DNA of 13,181 nucleotides from Chloroflexota bacterium (GCA_022563275.1 JADFNR010000097.1:1-13181); one strand, 5' to 3'; positions 6,756 to 13,181 are shown, numbered from the stretch's first letter. Translations and numbers: made by a program. Notes: generated by a model from the letters alone, not told the origin.

Positions 6756-6810
6756 CTATCTACCTGGATCACAAATCGAGCTTGCCTTGATTTTGGCCCA
6801 TGGTAGATAG
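6756..6810. repeat. Inverted repeat between divergent genes (candidate operator)
   Basis: CTATCTACC (6756-6764) and GGTAGATAG (6802-6810) are perfect 9-bp inverted copies 37 bases apart. They lie between the divergent DDN-type and dienelactone-hydrolase genes, near likely promoters, so paired binding sites for one regulator are plausible. A long-loop RNA hairpin is the alternative. Confidence 0.4.
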
Positions 6811-6958
6811 GCATGCATTGTAAGAGCCAAGAGATTACCGGGCAAGCTTGAACGCACTGGGCCGTCGCTACGATACCCTCTCCTACGGCGACCGCAGGGA
6901 CCGCTGGACAGGGCCGCGGAATTGGCGGAGAATACCGCTACCGATCCAAGGGGGCGTT

Positions 6959-7735
6959 TTGGTCTCACAGATAATACCGCCCGGCGCCGTTTTCCACCCA
7001 TCACAGATCAAAGCCTACGAAGTTCGTCACCCAGGCTACGATTCATTCGCGGTGCCGGCCTATGTGGCCCGGCCGTCGGACCCAGGTTCTTATCCGGGGT
7101 TGATCATCACCCACGGTGTTCACGGATACGAAGAGCACATGAAAGAGGTGGCCCGCCGGTACGCCGCCCTTGGCTACTCTTGCATCGTGCCCGCTCTTTA
7201 CTGCCGCGATGATTTCCTCACCGTGGTGGAAGAGGAAGACCTGGCGAGGGCAAGCGCCTCGCTGAGCGCCAGGCCCAACGCTCAAACCATCGGTGACCTC
7301 GCCGGTTCGTTGTCTTTCCTCCAAAGCAGTGGCTTCGTCAATGGCCGGATAGGGCTGGTCGGGTTCTGTTCCGGAGGCCGGCTGGCGCTGGTCTTTGCCT
7401 GCAACACCACTGGCCTCAGCGCTTTTGTTAACTTCTATTCCAACAGCATCTTTCAGGCCACGGAAGCGAACCCCACGCCCGCTGGAGACATGTTGGAAAG
7501 CCTAGACTGTCCCATGCTTGGAATGTTCGGTGAGGATGACACCAATCCGTCAGGCGATGACGTGGCCCTGCTCCAGACCAAGCTGGAATCGCTTTCCAAG
7601 ACCTTCGAGATCGTTACCTACAAGCGCGCCGGCCACGCCTTTTTCTCCGACACCCGCCCCAGCTACCGGCCCGAGGCCTCCCATATGGCCTGGGGCCGCA
7701 GCCTGGAGTGGCTATCCAGGTATCTGAAACCGTAA
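6959..7735 (+). CDS. Dienelactone-hydrolase-like alpha/beta hydrolase
   Basis: A cytoplasmic alpha/beta-hydrolase of the dienelactone hydrolase family, 258 residues from the start chosen here. The triad is visible: Cys137 in GFCSGG (135-140), Asp193 or Asp194 in GEDDTNPS (191-198), and His226 in AGHAFF (225-229). Cys as nucleophile is typical of true dienelactone hydrolases. VPAYVARP (32-39) and ITHGVHGYEEH (50-60) are the usual first strands and oxyanion region. Such enzymes open dienelactones in chloroaromatic breakdown, but homologues cleave many esters and lactones. I chose TTG 6959 because AAGGGGG precedes it by 4 bases; the frame stays open to a TTG at 6848, but that extra translation looks non-coding. 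No ATG or GTG lies near. The amidohydrolase gene follows after 78 bases on the same strand, probably co-transcribed. Confidence 0.82.
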   Translation: MVSQIIPPGAVFHPSQIKAYEVRHPGYDSFAVPAYVARPSDPGSYPGLIITHGVHGYEEHMKEVARRYAALGYSCIVPALYCRDDFLTVVEEEDLARASASLSARPNAQTIGDLAGSLSFLQSSGFVNGRIGLVGFCSGGRLALVFACNTTGLSAFVNFYSNSIFQATEANPTPAGDMLESLDCPMLGMFGEDDTNPSGDDVALLQTKLESLSKTFEIVTYKRAGHAFFSDTRPSYRPEASHMAWGRSLEWLSRYLKP

Positions 7736-7771
7736 AACCGCTACCCATGTAAGACGGACACTCACTGGGAA

Positions 7772-7792
7772 AATCACGATTCCAATCACGAT
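7772..7792 (+). repeat. Short direct repeat before the amidohydrolase gene
   Basis: AATCACGAT occurs at 7772-7780 and 7784-7792, a 12-base period close to one helix turn. It could be a tandem binding site, or chance. Confidence 0.25.
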
Positions 7793-7813
7793 CGCATACT
7801 AAGGAGGGAAGAA

Positions 7814-8992
7814 ATGAGAGACGGATACCGGGTCATCGATATAGACACCCATGTGAACCCCAGCTACGACACGCTGGTTAAATACGTGGACCCCAGTTTT
7901 CGAAGCCGCCTGGATGAACTGAAGCCCTACATCCGCACCGTGGGCGATTACCGCGCCCTTAGTATCGCGTCCATTCCCTTTGACCGCTTCCCGGGTGAGG
8001 CGCCCAAACCGGACGACCTGGAGGCCAAAGTAGGCGGGCGCAGCGCCCTTGAGGGCCGTGTCTCCAAGACCTCGGGCCACCACCGTGTGGACCCTCAGCA
8101 CGGCGTCGCCGATGAGAACGCCGCGGGCCGGATCATGGACATGGACATGGAAGGCCGGGACATCGACGTGATCATCCCCGGCACTTGGGCCAACGGGCTG
8201 TCTCACCTGGAAGACCAGACCCTGGCCCAAGGGCTCTATTCCTCCTTCCACCGCTATATGAAGGAGTATTGCAGCCACGCACCCAACCGGTTGAAGGGCC
8301 TGATCCTAGCCCCCTGCGCCGACGTCGAATGGGCCGTGACGGAAGTCAAGTCATTGGTCAATGAAAATTGGGTGTCGGCCGTCATGCCGGTGCTGCCCGA
8401 GGGTATGCCCGTGGACCATCCCGACTTGGACCCGCTGTGGGAAGTGATGAACGACGCTCATCTGCCCATCTTGCACCATAGCTTCACCTTCGAGCCCCCC
8501 TACTTCCCCGGCTACCGGGACATGTGGGGCAACGTGGCCGTGGCCCGGACGGCGGCCCATCCCTGGGGCGCCGCCAGGCTGTTGTCGTATCTGATCGTCG
8601 GCCGGATCTTTGACCGCTTCCCCAACCTCAACGCCGGGGCCGCCGAGGTCGGACACGGCTGGCTTCCCCACTGGCTGATCCGGTTGGAGGAGATGTGCAA
8701 CTACGTCGCCGGCACGACGCCAACGCTGAAATACAAGCCCATCGAATACGCCCAGATGGGCCGGTTCCGGTGCGGCGCCGAGCCCTTTGAAGGGCCGGCG
8801 ATGACCAAGGCGTGCGTCGACTTGCTGGGCACCGATTGCTTGATGCACCAGTCGGACTATCCCCACAACGAGGCCCATTTCCCGGATACGGCCCAGATGG
8901 TCATTGACTGGCCGTTCTGGAAGGAGATGGGTGGCGACGCCCTGGAGAAGCACATGTCCGGAAACGCCGAGAAATTCCTGCGGTTGGCGTAG
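7814..8992 (+). CDS. Amidohydrolase-2 family metal-dependent hydrolase or decarboxylase
   Basis: A 392-residue TIM-barrel enzyme of the amidohydrolase-2 family (ACMSD, gamma-resorcylate and 5-carboxyvanillate decarboxylase relatives). Visible metal and active-site motifs: DIDTHVNP near the N-terminus (9-16, D-x-H form), LPILHHSF (218-224, metal His), EVGHGWLPHWLIRLEE (278-293) and SDYPH with catalytic or metal Asp348. VVIIPGTWANG-type text at about 119-128 is the usual strand after the MD-M-EGRDIDV helix. The ATG is set by a perfect AAGGAGG (7801-7807) with 6 bases between. Family members hydrolyse amides or decarboxylate aromatic acids; which applies here is unknown. It follows the dienelactone hydrolase by 78 bases, consistent with a shared catabolic unit, and ends before a strong hairpin. 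Confidence 0.92.
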   Translation: MRDGYRVIDIDTHVNPSYDTLVKYVDPSFRSRLDELKPYIRTVGDYRALSIASIPFDRFPGEAPKPDDLEAKVGGRSALEGRVSKTSGHHRVDPQHGVADENAAGRIMDMDMEGRDIDVIIPGTWANGLSHLEDQTLAQGLYSSFHRYMKEYCSHAPNRLKGLILAPCADVEWAVTEVKSLVNENWVSAVMPVLPEGMPVDHPDLDPLWEVMNDAHLPILHHSFTFEPPYFPGYRDMWGNVAVARTAAHPWGAARLLSYLIVGRIFDRFPNLNAGAAEVGHGWLPHWLIRLEEMCNYVAGTTPTLKYKPIEYAQMGRFRCGAEPFEGPAMTKACVDLLGTDCLMHQSDYPHNEAHFPDTAQMVIDWPFWKEMGGDALEKHMSGNAEKFLRLA

Positions 8993-8997
8993 GGGAC

Positions 8998-9031
8998 CGC
9001 GGCCGGCCAAGAGTTCAACCGGCCGGCCGCG
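8998..9031 (+). terminator. Strong GC-rich hairpin after the amidohydrolase gene
   Basis: A perfect 11-bp stem, CGCGGCCGGCC (8998-9008) with GGCCGGCCGCG (9021-9031), and a 12-base loop, starting 6 bases after the stop codon. It lacks a T-run, so it may act as a transcript-end stabiliser or a non-canonical terminator. Confidence 0.5.
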
Positions 9032-9088
9032 CTTCGGCGCATCGCGCGCTATCAAATCGGCGGACCGCGCAAAAGGTGGGCTTTTTGT

Positions 9089-9114
9089 CCAGGGAGACCA
9101 GTGGGTCTCCCTGG
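9089..9114. terminator. Perfect hairpin between convergent genes; likely terminator on the minus strand
   Basis: CCAGGGAGACC (9089-9099) pairs with GGTCTCCCTGG (9104-9114), an 11-bp perfect stem with an AGTG loop. It sits 16 bases past the stop of the third MFS gene. The minus strand reads ACAAAAAG after the stem, an A-run rather than a T-run, so it is not a textbook terminator, but the position and stability suggest a transcript boundary. Confidence 0.45.
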
Positions 9115-9129
9115 CGCGCCTGATATGCC

Positions 9130-10407
9130 CTAACGTCCGTAGACCGCTGACCGGGCGGAAACCGGCACTTCAGGCTTCCGGGTCATCATGAAGAAGGCCC
9201 CGGCGGCCAGATAGATCGGTAGGAACGAGACCAAAACCACGGTATAGCTGCCGGTGCGGTCGAATACGAGTCCGGCATAGATGGGCGAGATCAGCATCCC
9301 TATGTTGAACGCCACGCTGATCAGTCCCATCAAGGTGGCGAAGCTGGTCCGCCCGAAGAAATTACCCAACGATACCCAGTTCAGGGAACTGGTCCCCTGC
9401 TCCAACGCCATCAAAAGCACGAACAGGTAAACCGCGATATTTCCATCCAAAAGCAGCATGGCCAAGACCGCCAGGGACGCCGCCACCATACCGCTGCCCA
9501 TCATGGGTTGCAGCGGAAACCGGTCCCCCAAGAAACCCACCGCCAAACGTAACGGGATGGAGAGCAAGAACATCAGCGAAAACATCAGGCCGGCCATTTC
9601 ATGGGACATCCCCTTCCACACGAACATCTCCACCGAGTGCAGCGAAATGGTGCCCCAGAGGCTGATTCTAAGCACGGAACCGGTGAACAGTATCCAGTAA
9701 GATTTAGTCCGTAACGCCTGCCGCACCGTGAAGTCGACCAGGACCGGCCGGCGATCCGGCGCCCCATCCTTGGGAAAGGGCAGGTCGGCCCCGATCCCCA
9801 TCCGCTCCGGTGAGTGCCGCACCAAAGAGGCCAGGGGAATGACGATGATCCCCATGAATATCCCGGAGTAGAGCATGACGTCACGCCAGCCGATGGTGCT
9901 GACTCCGATGGTGATCAGCGGCAAGATAGCCGCCCCGCCTGAGGAGAACCCGGTGATGCAGATGGAAATGGCCAAGGACCGGCGCCGGATGAACCACCGA
10001 TTTACCGAGCTGATCAACACCTGGCCCAGACCGGAGCTCTTTCCGACTCCCACCACCCCGACGAATATCACCACGAACAGAACGTAGCTATTCACCCAAT
10101 GAAGGGCGATAAAGCCGGCGCTTGCCAGCAGTCCTCCAAAAATGATCATGGGCCGCGAGCCGAACCGGTCCACCAACCGCCCGACGATGGGCCCGGCGAT
10201 ACTGCCTTCGGCCCTGGCCAAGCTGAATATCAACGACGTCTGGGCGCTATTCAGCCCCAGATCACGCTGTATGGGGCCGAAAAATATCCCGCTGCTGTTG
10301 GAAAATATCCCCCCCGACAACGTTCCCAATACAAAGGTGGAAGCCAGTACCCACCAGCCGTAATAAGCGCCCCTGACCTTACGCACCAGCGGCACCTGGT
10401 TCAACAT
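9130..10407 (-). CDS. MFS transporter, monocarboxylate/oxalate-formate-type
   Basis: A 425-residue, 12-segment inner-membrane protein. YYGWWVLASTFVLG (15-28) and GIFFGPIQRDLGLNSAQTS (40-58) place it in the same branch as the second MFS protein in this window, though the two differ clearly along their length. Motif A is GRLVDRFGSRP (76-86) in the first half; the second-half copy is reduced to GFLGDRFPLQP (291-301). A linker at about 200-230 (SPERMGIGADLPFP) is typical of the branch. The start ATG (10405-10407) has only AGAAGA upstream, a weak ribosome-binding site. It lies 91 bases after the crotonase gene on the same strand and may be partly co-transcribed, although a small hairpin lies between. 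Confidence 0.92.
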   Translation of the reverse strand: MLNQVPLVRKVRGAYYGWWVLASTFVLGTLSGGIFSNSSGIFFGPIQRDLGLNSAQTSLIFSLARAEGSIAGPIVGRLVDRFGSRPMIIFGGLLASAGFIALHWVNSYVLFVVIFVGVVGVGKSSGLGQVLISSVNRWFIRRRSLAISICITGFSSGGAAILPLITIGVSTIGWRDVMLYSGIFMGIIVIPLASLVRHSPERMGIGADLPFPKDGAPDRRPVLVDFTVRQALRTKSYWILFTGSVLRISLWGTISLHSVEMFVWKGMSHEMAGLMFSLMFLLSIPLRLAVGFLGDRFPLQPMMGSGMVAASLAVLAMLLLDGNIAVYLFVLLMALEQGTSSLNWVSLGNFFGRTSFATLMGLISVAFNIGMLISPIYAGLVFDRTGSYTVVLVSFLPIYLAAGAFFMMTRKPEVPVSARSAVYGR

Positions 10408-10444
10408 TCTTCTATATTCACATTGCTTATTCTAACCGGGCTGC

Positions 10445-10500
10445 ATTATCAATATTCTCGATAATGATACTACACCACGGATCAGAATCACGTGCTGATC
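10445..10500 (-). terminator. Two small inverted repeats between the crotonase and MFS genes
   Basis: GATCAG (10480-10485) pairs with CTGATC (10495-10500), overlapping the crotonase stop codon. ATTATC (10445-10450) pairs with GATAAT (10460-10465). Neither has a T-run on the minus strand, so they may be a weak terminator or an operator for the downstream transporter. Confidence 0.25.
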
Positions 10501-11284
10501 ATCTGCCCTGCCATACCGGCGGCCTCTTTTCCGCGAATGCCTTGGGGCCCTCCGAGGCGTCCTGGGAACCCAGCACCCGTTGACCCACCGAGGCGGTGAA
10601 TTGCAGTGATTCTTCCAGGCCGTACCGCCGCCAGAACTGGGCCACAGCCTTGGTGCCTTGAACGGCCAACGGGGCGTTGGCCCCAATCATCTCCGCGATC
10701 TCAACCGCCCTGGGCATCAGTTCTCCGGGCTCTAAGACCTGGTGCACAAAACCCAGCCGATGGGCGTCTTCGACGCTCAACGTATCTCCGGAAAGCATCA
10801 GGTACACGGCCTCGCCGTAGGGCAGCACCCGCGCCAGGTTGTTGATGGCGTAGTTGGCCATGATGCCCCGTTTCACTTCGAACAGGCCGAAGTAGGCCTG
10901 GGTGGAAGCGATGCGTATATCGCAATCGGATGCCCGCTCCATCCCCGCGCCGATGGCCAGGCCGTTGACCGCCGCGATGAATGGCTTGGGGTTTCGGCCG
11001 AACGGTTGGTTGCCCCGGTAGCCCTCGACCCGCTGCTCCCCGGTCAACGAGGCCAGGGTTTCCGACTGGGTGGACATCTCCTTCAGGTCGGCCCCCGCCG
11101 AAAAGGCCCGTCCGGCCCCGGTGAGTATCCCAACCCGCATGTCGGCGTCGGCGGCGAACTCGTCCAGCGCCTCCCGCAGCTCTTGCCGCATGGCCACGCC
11201 CTGGGCATTCAGCCGGTCGGGCCGGTCCATGGTGAATACGGCGTAATGACCGTCTTTGAAGCGTTCATAGCGTAGGTCCGGCAT
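10499..11284 (-). CDS. Enoyl-CoA hydratase/isomerase (crotonase) family protein
   Basis: A 261-residue protein of normal crotonase length. The oxyanion-hole segments are GRAFSAGADLKEM (58-70) and NGLAIGAGMERASDCDIRIA (107-126). Both catalytic glutamates of true hydratases are present at the usual 20-residue spacing: Glu116 (GAGME) and Glu136 (FGLFEVKRG). It should hydrate 2-enoyl-CoA thioesters in beta-oxidation-like degradation, although crotonases also perform isomerase, hydrolase and lyase reactions. Position 117 is Arg where most members have Leu (GGGxEL), a small departure in the acyl-CoA pocket helix. The ATG (11282-11284) follows GGAGG by 6 bases. It precedes the third MFS transporter on the same strand, so the pair may take up and degrade an organic acid. 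Confidence 0.92.
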   Translation of the reverse strand: MPDLRYERFKDGHYAVFTMDRPDRLNAQGVAMRQELREALDEFAADADMRVGILTGAGRAFSAGADLKEMSTQSETLASLTGEQRVEGYRGNQPFGRNPKPFIAAVNGLAIGAGMERASDCDIRIASTQAYFGLFEVKRGIMANYAINNLARVLPYGEAVYLMLSGDTLSVEDAHRLGFVHQVLEPGELMPRAVEIAEMIGANAPLAVQGTKAVAQFWRRYGLEESLQFTASVGQRVLGSQDASEGPKAFAEKRPPVWQGR

Positions 11285-11298
11285 GTCAGTCCTCCAAA

Positions 11299-11338
11299 AT
11301 CAGCCATCAGCTATCAGCCGTCAGCCGTCAGCTATCAG
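11299..11338. repeat. 7-bp tandem repeat array
   Basis: About 5.7 copies of RTCAGCY: ATCAGCC, ATCAGCT, ATCAGCC, GTCAGCC, GTCAGCT, ATCAG. It lies just upstream of the crotonase ribosome-binding site, inside its likely leader or promoter region. Copy number is likely to vary by slippage. Confidence 0.9.
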
Positions 11339-11393
11339 ATATTCGTTTTTTCGGGCTCCCACGGCAACGGTTTTCGCCACCCGCAATGCTCGG

Positions 11394-11480
11394 GGTGAGC
11401 CCCGTCCACCGTTCGTGGTGAGCCCCGTCCACCGTTCGTGGTGAGCCCTGTCCACCGTTCGTGGTGAGCTCCGTCGAACC
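11394..11480. repeat. 23-bp tandem repeats (three full copies and a partial fourth)
   Basis: Units at 11394-11416, 11417-11439 and 11440-11462, each beginning GGTGAGCCC and ending CCACCGTTCGT, differ at a single position. A fourth, diverged unit runs from 11463 to about 11480. The unit resembles one arm of the adjacent REP-like palindrome, so the array probably grew from it. Confidence 0.9.
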
Positions 11481-11520
11481 ATGGGTGCGCCCACGCCCTT
11501 CGACGGAGCTCAGGACGAAC
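11457..11520. repeat. REP-like palindromic repeat
   Basis: GAGCTCCGTCGAA (11466-11478) and TTCGACGGAGCTC (11499-11511) are perfect 13-bp inverted copies 20 bases apart. The match extends outward to GTTCG...CGAAC with two mismatches, giving arms of about 22 bp (11457-11478 and 11499-11520). The sequence type (TTCGACGGAGCTCAGGACGA) is like dispersed extragenic palindromes seen in many bacterial genomes. It lies between two minus-strand genes. Confidence 0.8.
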
Positions 11521-11566
11521 GAATGGACGAACAGATAATCGACATGGTAATTTCAGGAACTGGGTC

Positions 11567-12601
11567 TTAGGTGGCCAGTATCTCTTTCAGGGCGTCGTCC
11601 ACGAACTTCGAGTCTTCCGGGTTGAATCCCGGCCCTCCCGCCAGATGGCCCCATATCGATTCGATGGGCCGCAGCTCCGCGTTGGGCATCTGGGCAACTT
11701 CGATCTCATTGTCTTCCGGCGGAAAGTACAGGTCGGTGCGTCCAGGCATGACTATGGCCCTGGCTTTTATCGCTCCCAGGGCCTTCCGAAAATCCCCGCC
11801 GTATAGGTGATTGTCGCTGATATCGGCGTTCTGCCAGGTGTAGATCATGAGCAGCAGGTCGTTGGCGTCGGCGCTGGTCCTCCTAGCCTCCCAGAACTCC
11901 ACCAGATAGTCTTCCAACGACGCGTACCCCAACTTCAGATAGACCTCTTCCCGGTAGAAGGCCTGGGAAACTGCCCAACCGGCGTACACCCGGCCCATGG
12001 CCCGCAGCCCCCGTAGCGGCGGGTTCTCGTAAGACCCGCCGGCCCAATCAGAATCGGCGGTGATGGCCGCTTTGACCCCCTCCAGGAAGACGAAATTATG
12101 GCGGGAGGTCTTGGCCGAACCGCAAACGGGCACGATTCGTTCCACCATCTCCGGGTACAGACTGCCCCATTGATAGGTCTGCTGGGCGCCCATGGACCAG
12201 CCGGTGACCAGGGCGATCTTTTCGATGCCGAACACCTCGGTGACCAGGCGGTGCTGGCAGGTCACGTTGTCGTAGAGGCTGACGCCGGGGAACCGGGCCC
12301 GGTTGTCGGGCGGAGCGGCGTTGCTGGGAGAGGTCGATACCCCGTTGCCGAACATATCGGGGACGATGATGAAATACCTGTTTGGGTCCAGCGCCCGGCC
12401 ATCGCCGATCATCCCCTCATTCTGAGTGTGCTGTCCACCGAAGAAAGTGGGGAAAACCACCACGTTGTCTTTGTTGGCGTTCAATCGGCCGTGGGTCTTG
12501 TAGGCCAGCTTGGCCCCGTGGAGGACCTCGCCTGACTGTAACTCCAGATCGCCCGCTTCGAATATCTCGTAATCCGCAGTGTTACCCGCCACGATTTCCA
12601 C
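11567..12601 (-). CDS. MetX-like alpha/beta-fold hydrolase or acyltransferase (homoserine O-acetyltransferase family)
   Basis: A 344-residue cytoplasmic alpha/beta hydrolase close to the MetX family. A typical N-terminus FEAGDLELQSGEVLHGAKLA (14-33) is followed by KTHGRLN (35-41). The triad is Ser136 in GWSMGAQ (134-140), Asp290 in GRTDLYFPP (287-295) and His319 in WGHLAGGPG (317-325). True MetX enzymes have a GSTGPSS-NP segment and DMV..Q; here these read GNGVSTSPSN (85-94) and YDNVTCQ (110-116). The nucleophile elbow is GWSMGAQQ rather than MetX-type GGSMGGM. It is therefore probably an esterase-like or acyltransferase paralogue, not the methionine enzyme. GTG (12599-12601) is the start, with AAAGG 6 bases upstream. 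It diverges from the hydroxy-acid dehydrogenase. Confidence 0.85.
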   Translation of the reverse strand: MEIVAGNTADYEIFEAGDLELQSGEVLHGAKLAYKTHGRLNANKDNVVVFPTFFGGQHTQNEGMIGDGRALDPNRYFIIVPDMFGNGVSTSPSNAAPPDNRARFPGVSLYDNVTCQHRLVTEVFGIEKIALVTGWSMGAQQTYQWGSLYPEMVERIVPVCGSAKTSRHNFVFLEGVKAAITADSDWAGGSYENPPLRGLRAMGRVYAGWAVSQAFYREEVYLKLGYASLEDYLVEFWEARRTSADANDLLLMIYTWQNADISDNHLYGGDFRKALGAIKARAIVMPGRTDLYFPPEDNEIEVAQMPNAELRPIESIWGHLAGGPGFNPEDSKFVDDALKEILAT

Positions 12602-12677
12602 CCCGCGCCTTTGTATTGGTCCGCCGTGGGCAAGAATAACACGGCACTGCTTTCACCTCCGCAGGCCGCCAACGCGA

Positions 12678-12706
12678 TTGACTACGCACACCCGAGCTTT
12701 TAGACT
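12678..12706 (+). promoter_or_regulatory. Sigma70-like promoter of the hydroxy-acid dehydrogenase gene
   Basis: TTGACT (12678-12683, 5 of 6 to consensus), a 17-base spacer and TAGACT (12701-12706, 4 of 6). Transcription would start near 12713, giving a leader of about 41 bases that includes the ribosome-binding-site dyad at 12741-12753. Confidence 0.55.
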
Positions 12707-12740
12707 TGCCCCGGTTCAAACCATAACGCACACGTTCCTT

Positions 12741-12753
12741 GGAGGAATCCTCC
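12741..12753 (+). promoter_or_regulatory. Ribosome-binding site within a perfect dyad
   Basis: GGAGGA-A-TCCTCC lies directly before the ATG at 12754. GGAGG (12741-12745), 8 bases from the start, could pair with CCTCC (12749-12753) around a 3-base loop and mask the site. This may reduce or control translation; the stem is short, so the effect is uncertain. Confidence 0.4.
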
Positions 12754-13181
12754 ATGGCCCCAGACCCGGTAAATATTTTCGAGTACGAAGAGATCGCCAA
12801 AGAGCGTCTCGATAAGGGCGATTACGACTTCATCGCCGGAGCCGCCACCGACGAGATCACCCTTCGGCGCACCCGCGAGGTCCTGGACTCCATCGTCATG
12901 AGACCCAGGATGATGGTGGACGTGAGCCAGCGCGACCTGAGCACCACGGTCCTGGGTCAGGAGATCAGCTTTCCGGTGATGCTGGCCCCCGCCGGGAACC
13001 ACGGCGCAGCCCACCTGGAGGCCGAACTCGCCTCGGTCAGGGCGGCCGGGACCGCCGGCACGGTGATGGTGTTGAGCTCCCATTCAGCCAAGACTCTGGA
13101 GGACGTGGCCGAGGCCGCCACCGGCCCCATCTGGTTCCAACAATATCTCTTCAAAGACCGGGAACTGACCCTGGGCATGGC
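12754..13181 (+). CDS. FMN-dependent alpha-hydroxy-acid dehydrogenase/oxidase (glycolate/lactate oxidase family), 3' end cut by window
   Basis: Hand translation gives an open frame of 142 codons from MAPDPVNIFEYEEIA to the window edge; the family is about 350-400 residues, so roughly the first 40% is present. Family features: FIAGAATDEITLRR (26-39), RPRMMVDVSQRDLSTTVLG (50-68), FPVMLAPAG (73-81, FMN-binding strand; usually APTA), VMVLSSHSAKTLEDV (104-118) and WFQQYLFKDR (127-136). Members oxidise L-lactate, glycolate, mandelate or similar acids through bound FMN. Aligned by eye to spinach glycolate oxidase, substrate-binding Tyr24 is Phe26 here, while Tyr129 is kept as Tyr131. GGAGG lies 8 bases before the ATG within a dyad, and a good promoter is at 12678-12706. 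It diverges from the MetX-like gene. The substrate-binding Arg and catalytic His lie beyond the window. Confidence 0.9.
   Translation, partial: MAPDPVNIFEYEEIAKERLDKGDYDFIAGAATDEITLRRTREVLDSIVMRPRMMVDVSQRDLSTTVLGQEISFPVMLAPAGNHGAAHLEAELASVRAAGTAGTVMVLSSHSAKTLEDVAEAATGPIWFQQYLFKDRELTLGM

Noticed and set aside
6848..6958. N-terminal extension of the dienelactone hydrolase from TTG 6848
   Set aside because: No ribosome-binding site at 6848 and the extra residues do not look like coding sequence; TTG 6959 has AAGGGGG upstream. The longer start cannot be fully excluded.
8351..9055. Minus-strand open frame of 234 codons over the amidohydrolase gene
   Set aside because: The plus strand encodes a full amidohydrolase with all motifs and AAGGAGG; the antisense frame has no recognised family.
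11299..11480. CRISPR array
   Set aside because: The repeats are directly tandem, with no unique spacers between units.

Overview
The window is bacterial and gene-dense, at roughly 55-60% GC. It carries eleven protein-coding genes, nine complete and one cut at each end. The gene mix is a RutA-like luciferase-family flavin monooxygenase, a deazaflavin(F420)-dependent nitroreductase-family protein, a dienelactone-hydrolase-like enzyme, an amidohydrolase-2 enzyme, a crotonase-family protein, a MetX-like alpha/beta hydrolase, an FMN alpha-hydroxy-acid dehydrogenase and three MFS transporters. It resembles accessory catabolic regions of Chloroflexota of the SAR202/Dehalococcoidia type, or less likely F420-using Actinomycetota. 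That placement is inference from gene content; the window has no rRNA or other phylogenetic marker.

Layout. Positions 1-1493 (minus strand) hold a sulfur-handling pair: a protein with an N-terminal DUF3303-like domain fused to a rhodanese domain, then an MBL-fold protein of the persulfide-dioxygenase/rhodanese-associated type. A good sigma70-like promoter lies upstream, at about 1652-1680. A first MFS transporter (1874-3151, minus) follows. The next 454 bases (3152-3605) have no recognised gene but contain a strong minus-strand terminator hairpin beside a short sequence that looks like the 3' end of a tmRNA or tRNA, ending in CCA. This could be an integration scar.

From 3606 to 8992 come a second MFS transporter (minus), a divergent LLM flavin monooxygenase (plus), the convergent nitroreductase-family gene (minus), then a dienelactone hydrolase and an amidohydrolase (both plus). 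Inverted repeats lie in both divergent intergenic regions. Two strong GC-rich hairpins separate the amidohydrolase from the convergent third MFS transporter (9130-10407, minus). A crotonase-family gene (10499-11284, minus) follows. Next is a repeat patch with a 7-bp tandem array, a 23-bp tandem array and a REP-like palindrome. Last come a MetX-like alpha/beta hydrolase (11567-12601, minus) and a divergent FMN alpha-hydroxy-acid dehydrogenase that runs off the right end (12754 onward, plus).

Functionally the window reads as uptake plus degradation of small organic compounds. The transporters would import organic anions or related solutes. The flavin monooxygenase would open or oxygenate a substrate, the hydrolases would cleave lactones, amides or esters, and the crotonase and hydroxy-acid dehydrogenase would pass products to central metabolism. 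Genes alternate in strand with their own promoters, so this is a neighbourhood of small units rather than one operon. I see no CRISPR array, complete tRNA, rRNA, transposase, integrase, toxin-antitoxin or defence system, and nothing I would call a clearly new system. The most unusual points are the CCA-ended RNA-gene remnant, the altered metal-ligand motifs in the MBL protein with its rhodanese partner, and the dyad over the ribosome-binding site of the hydroxy-acid dehydrogenase.
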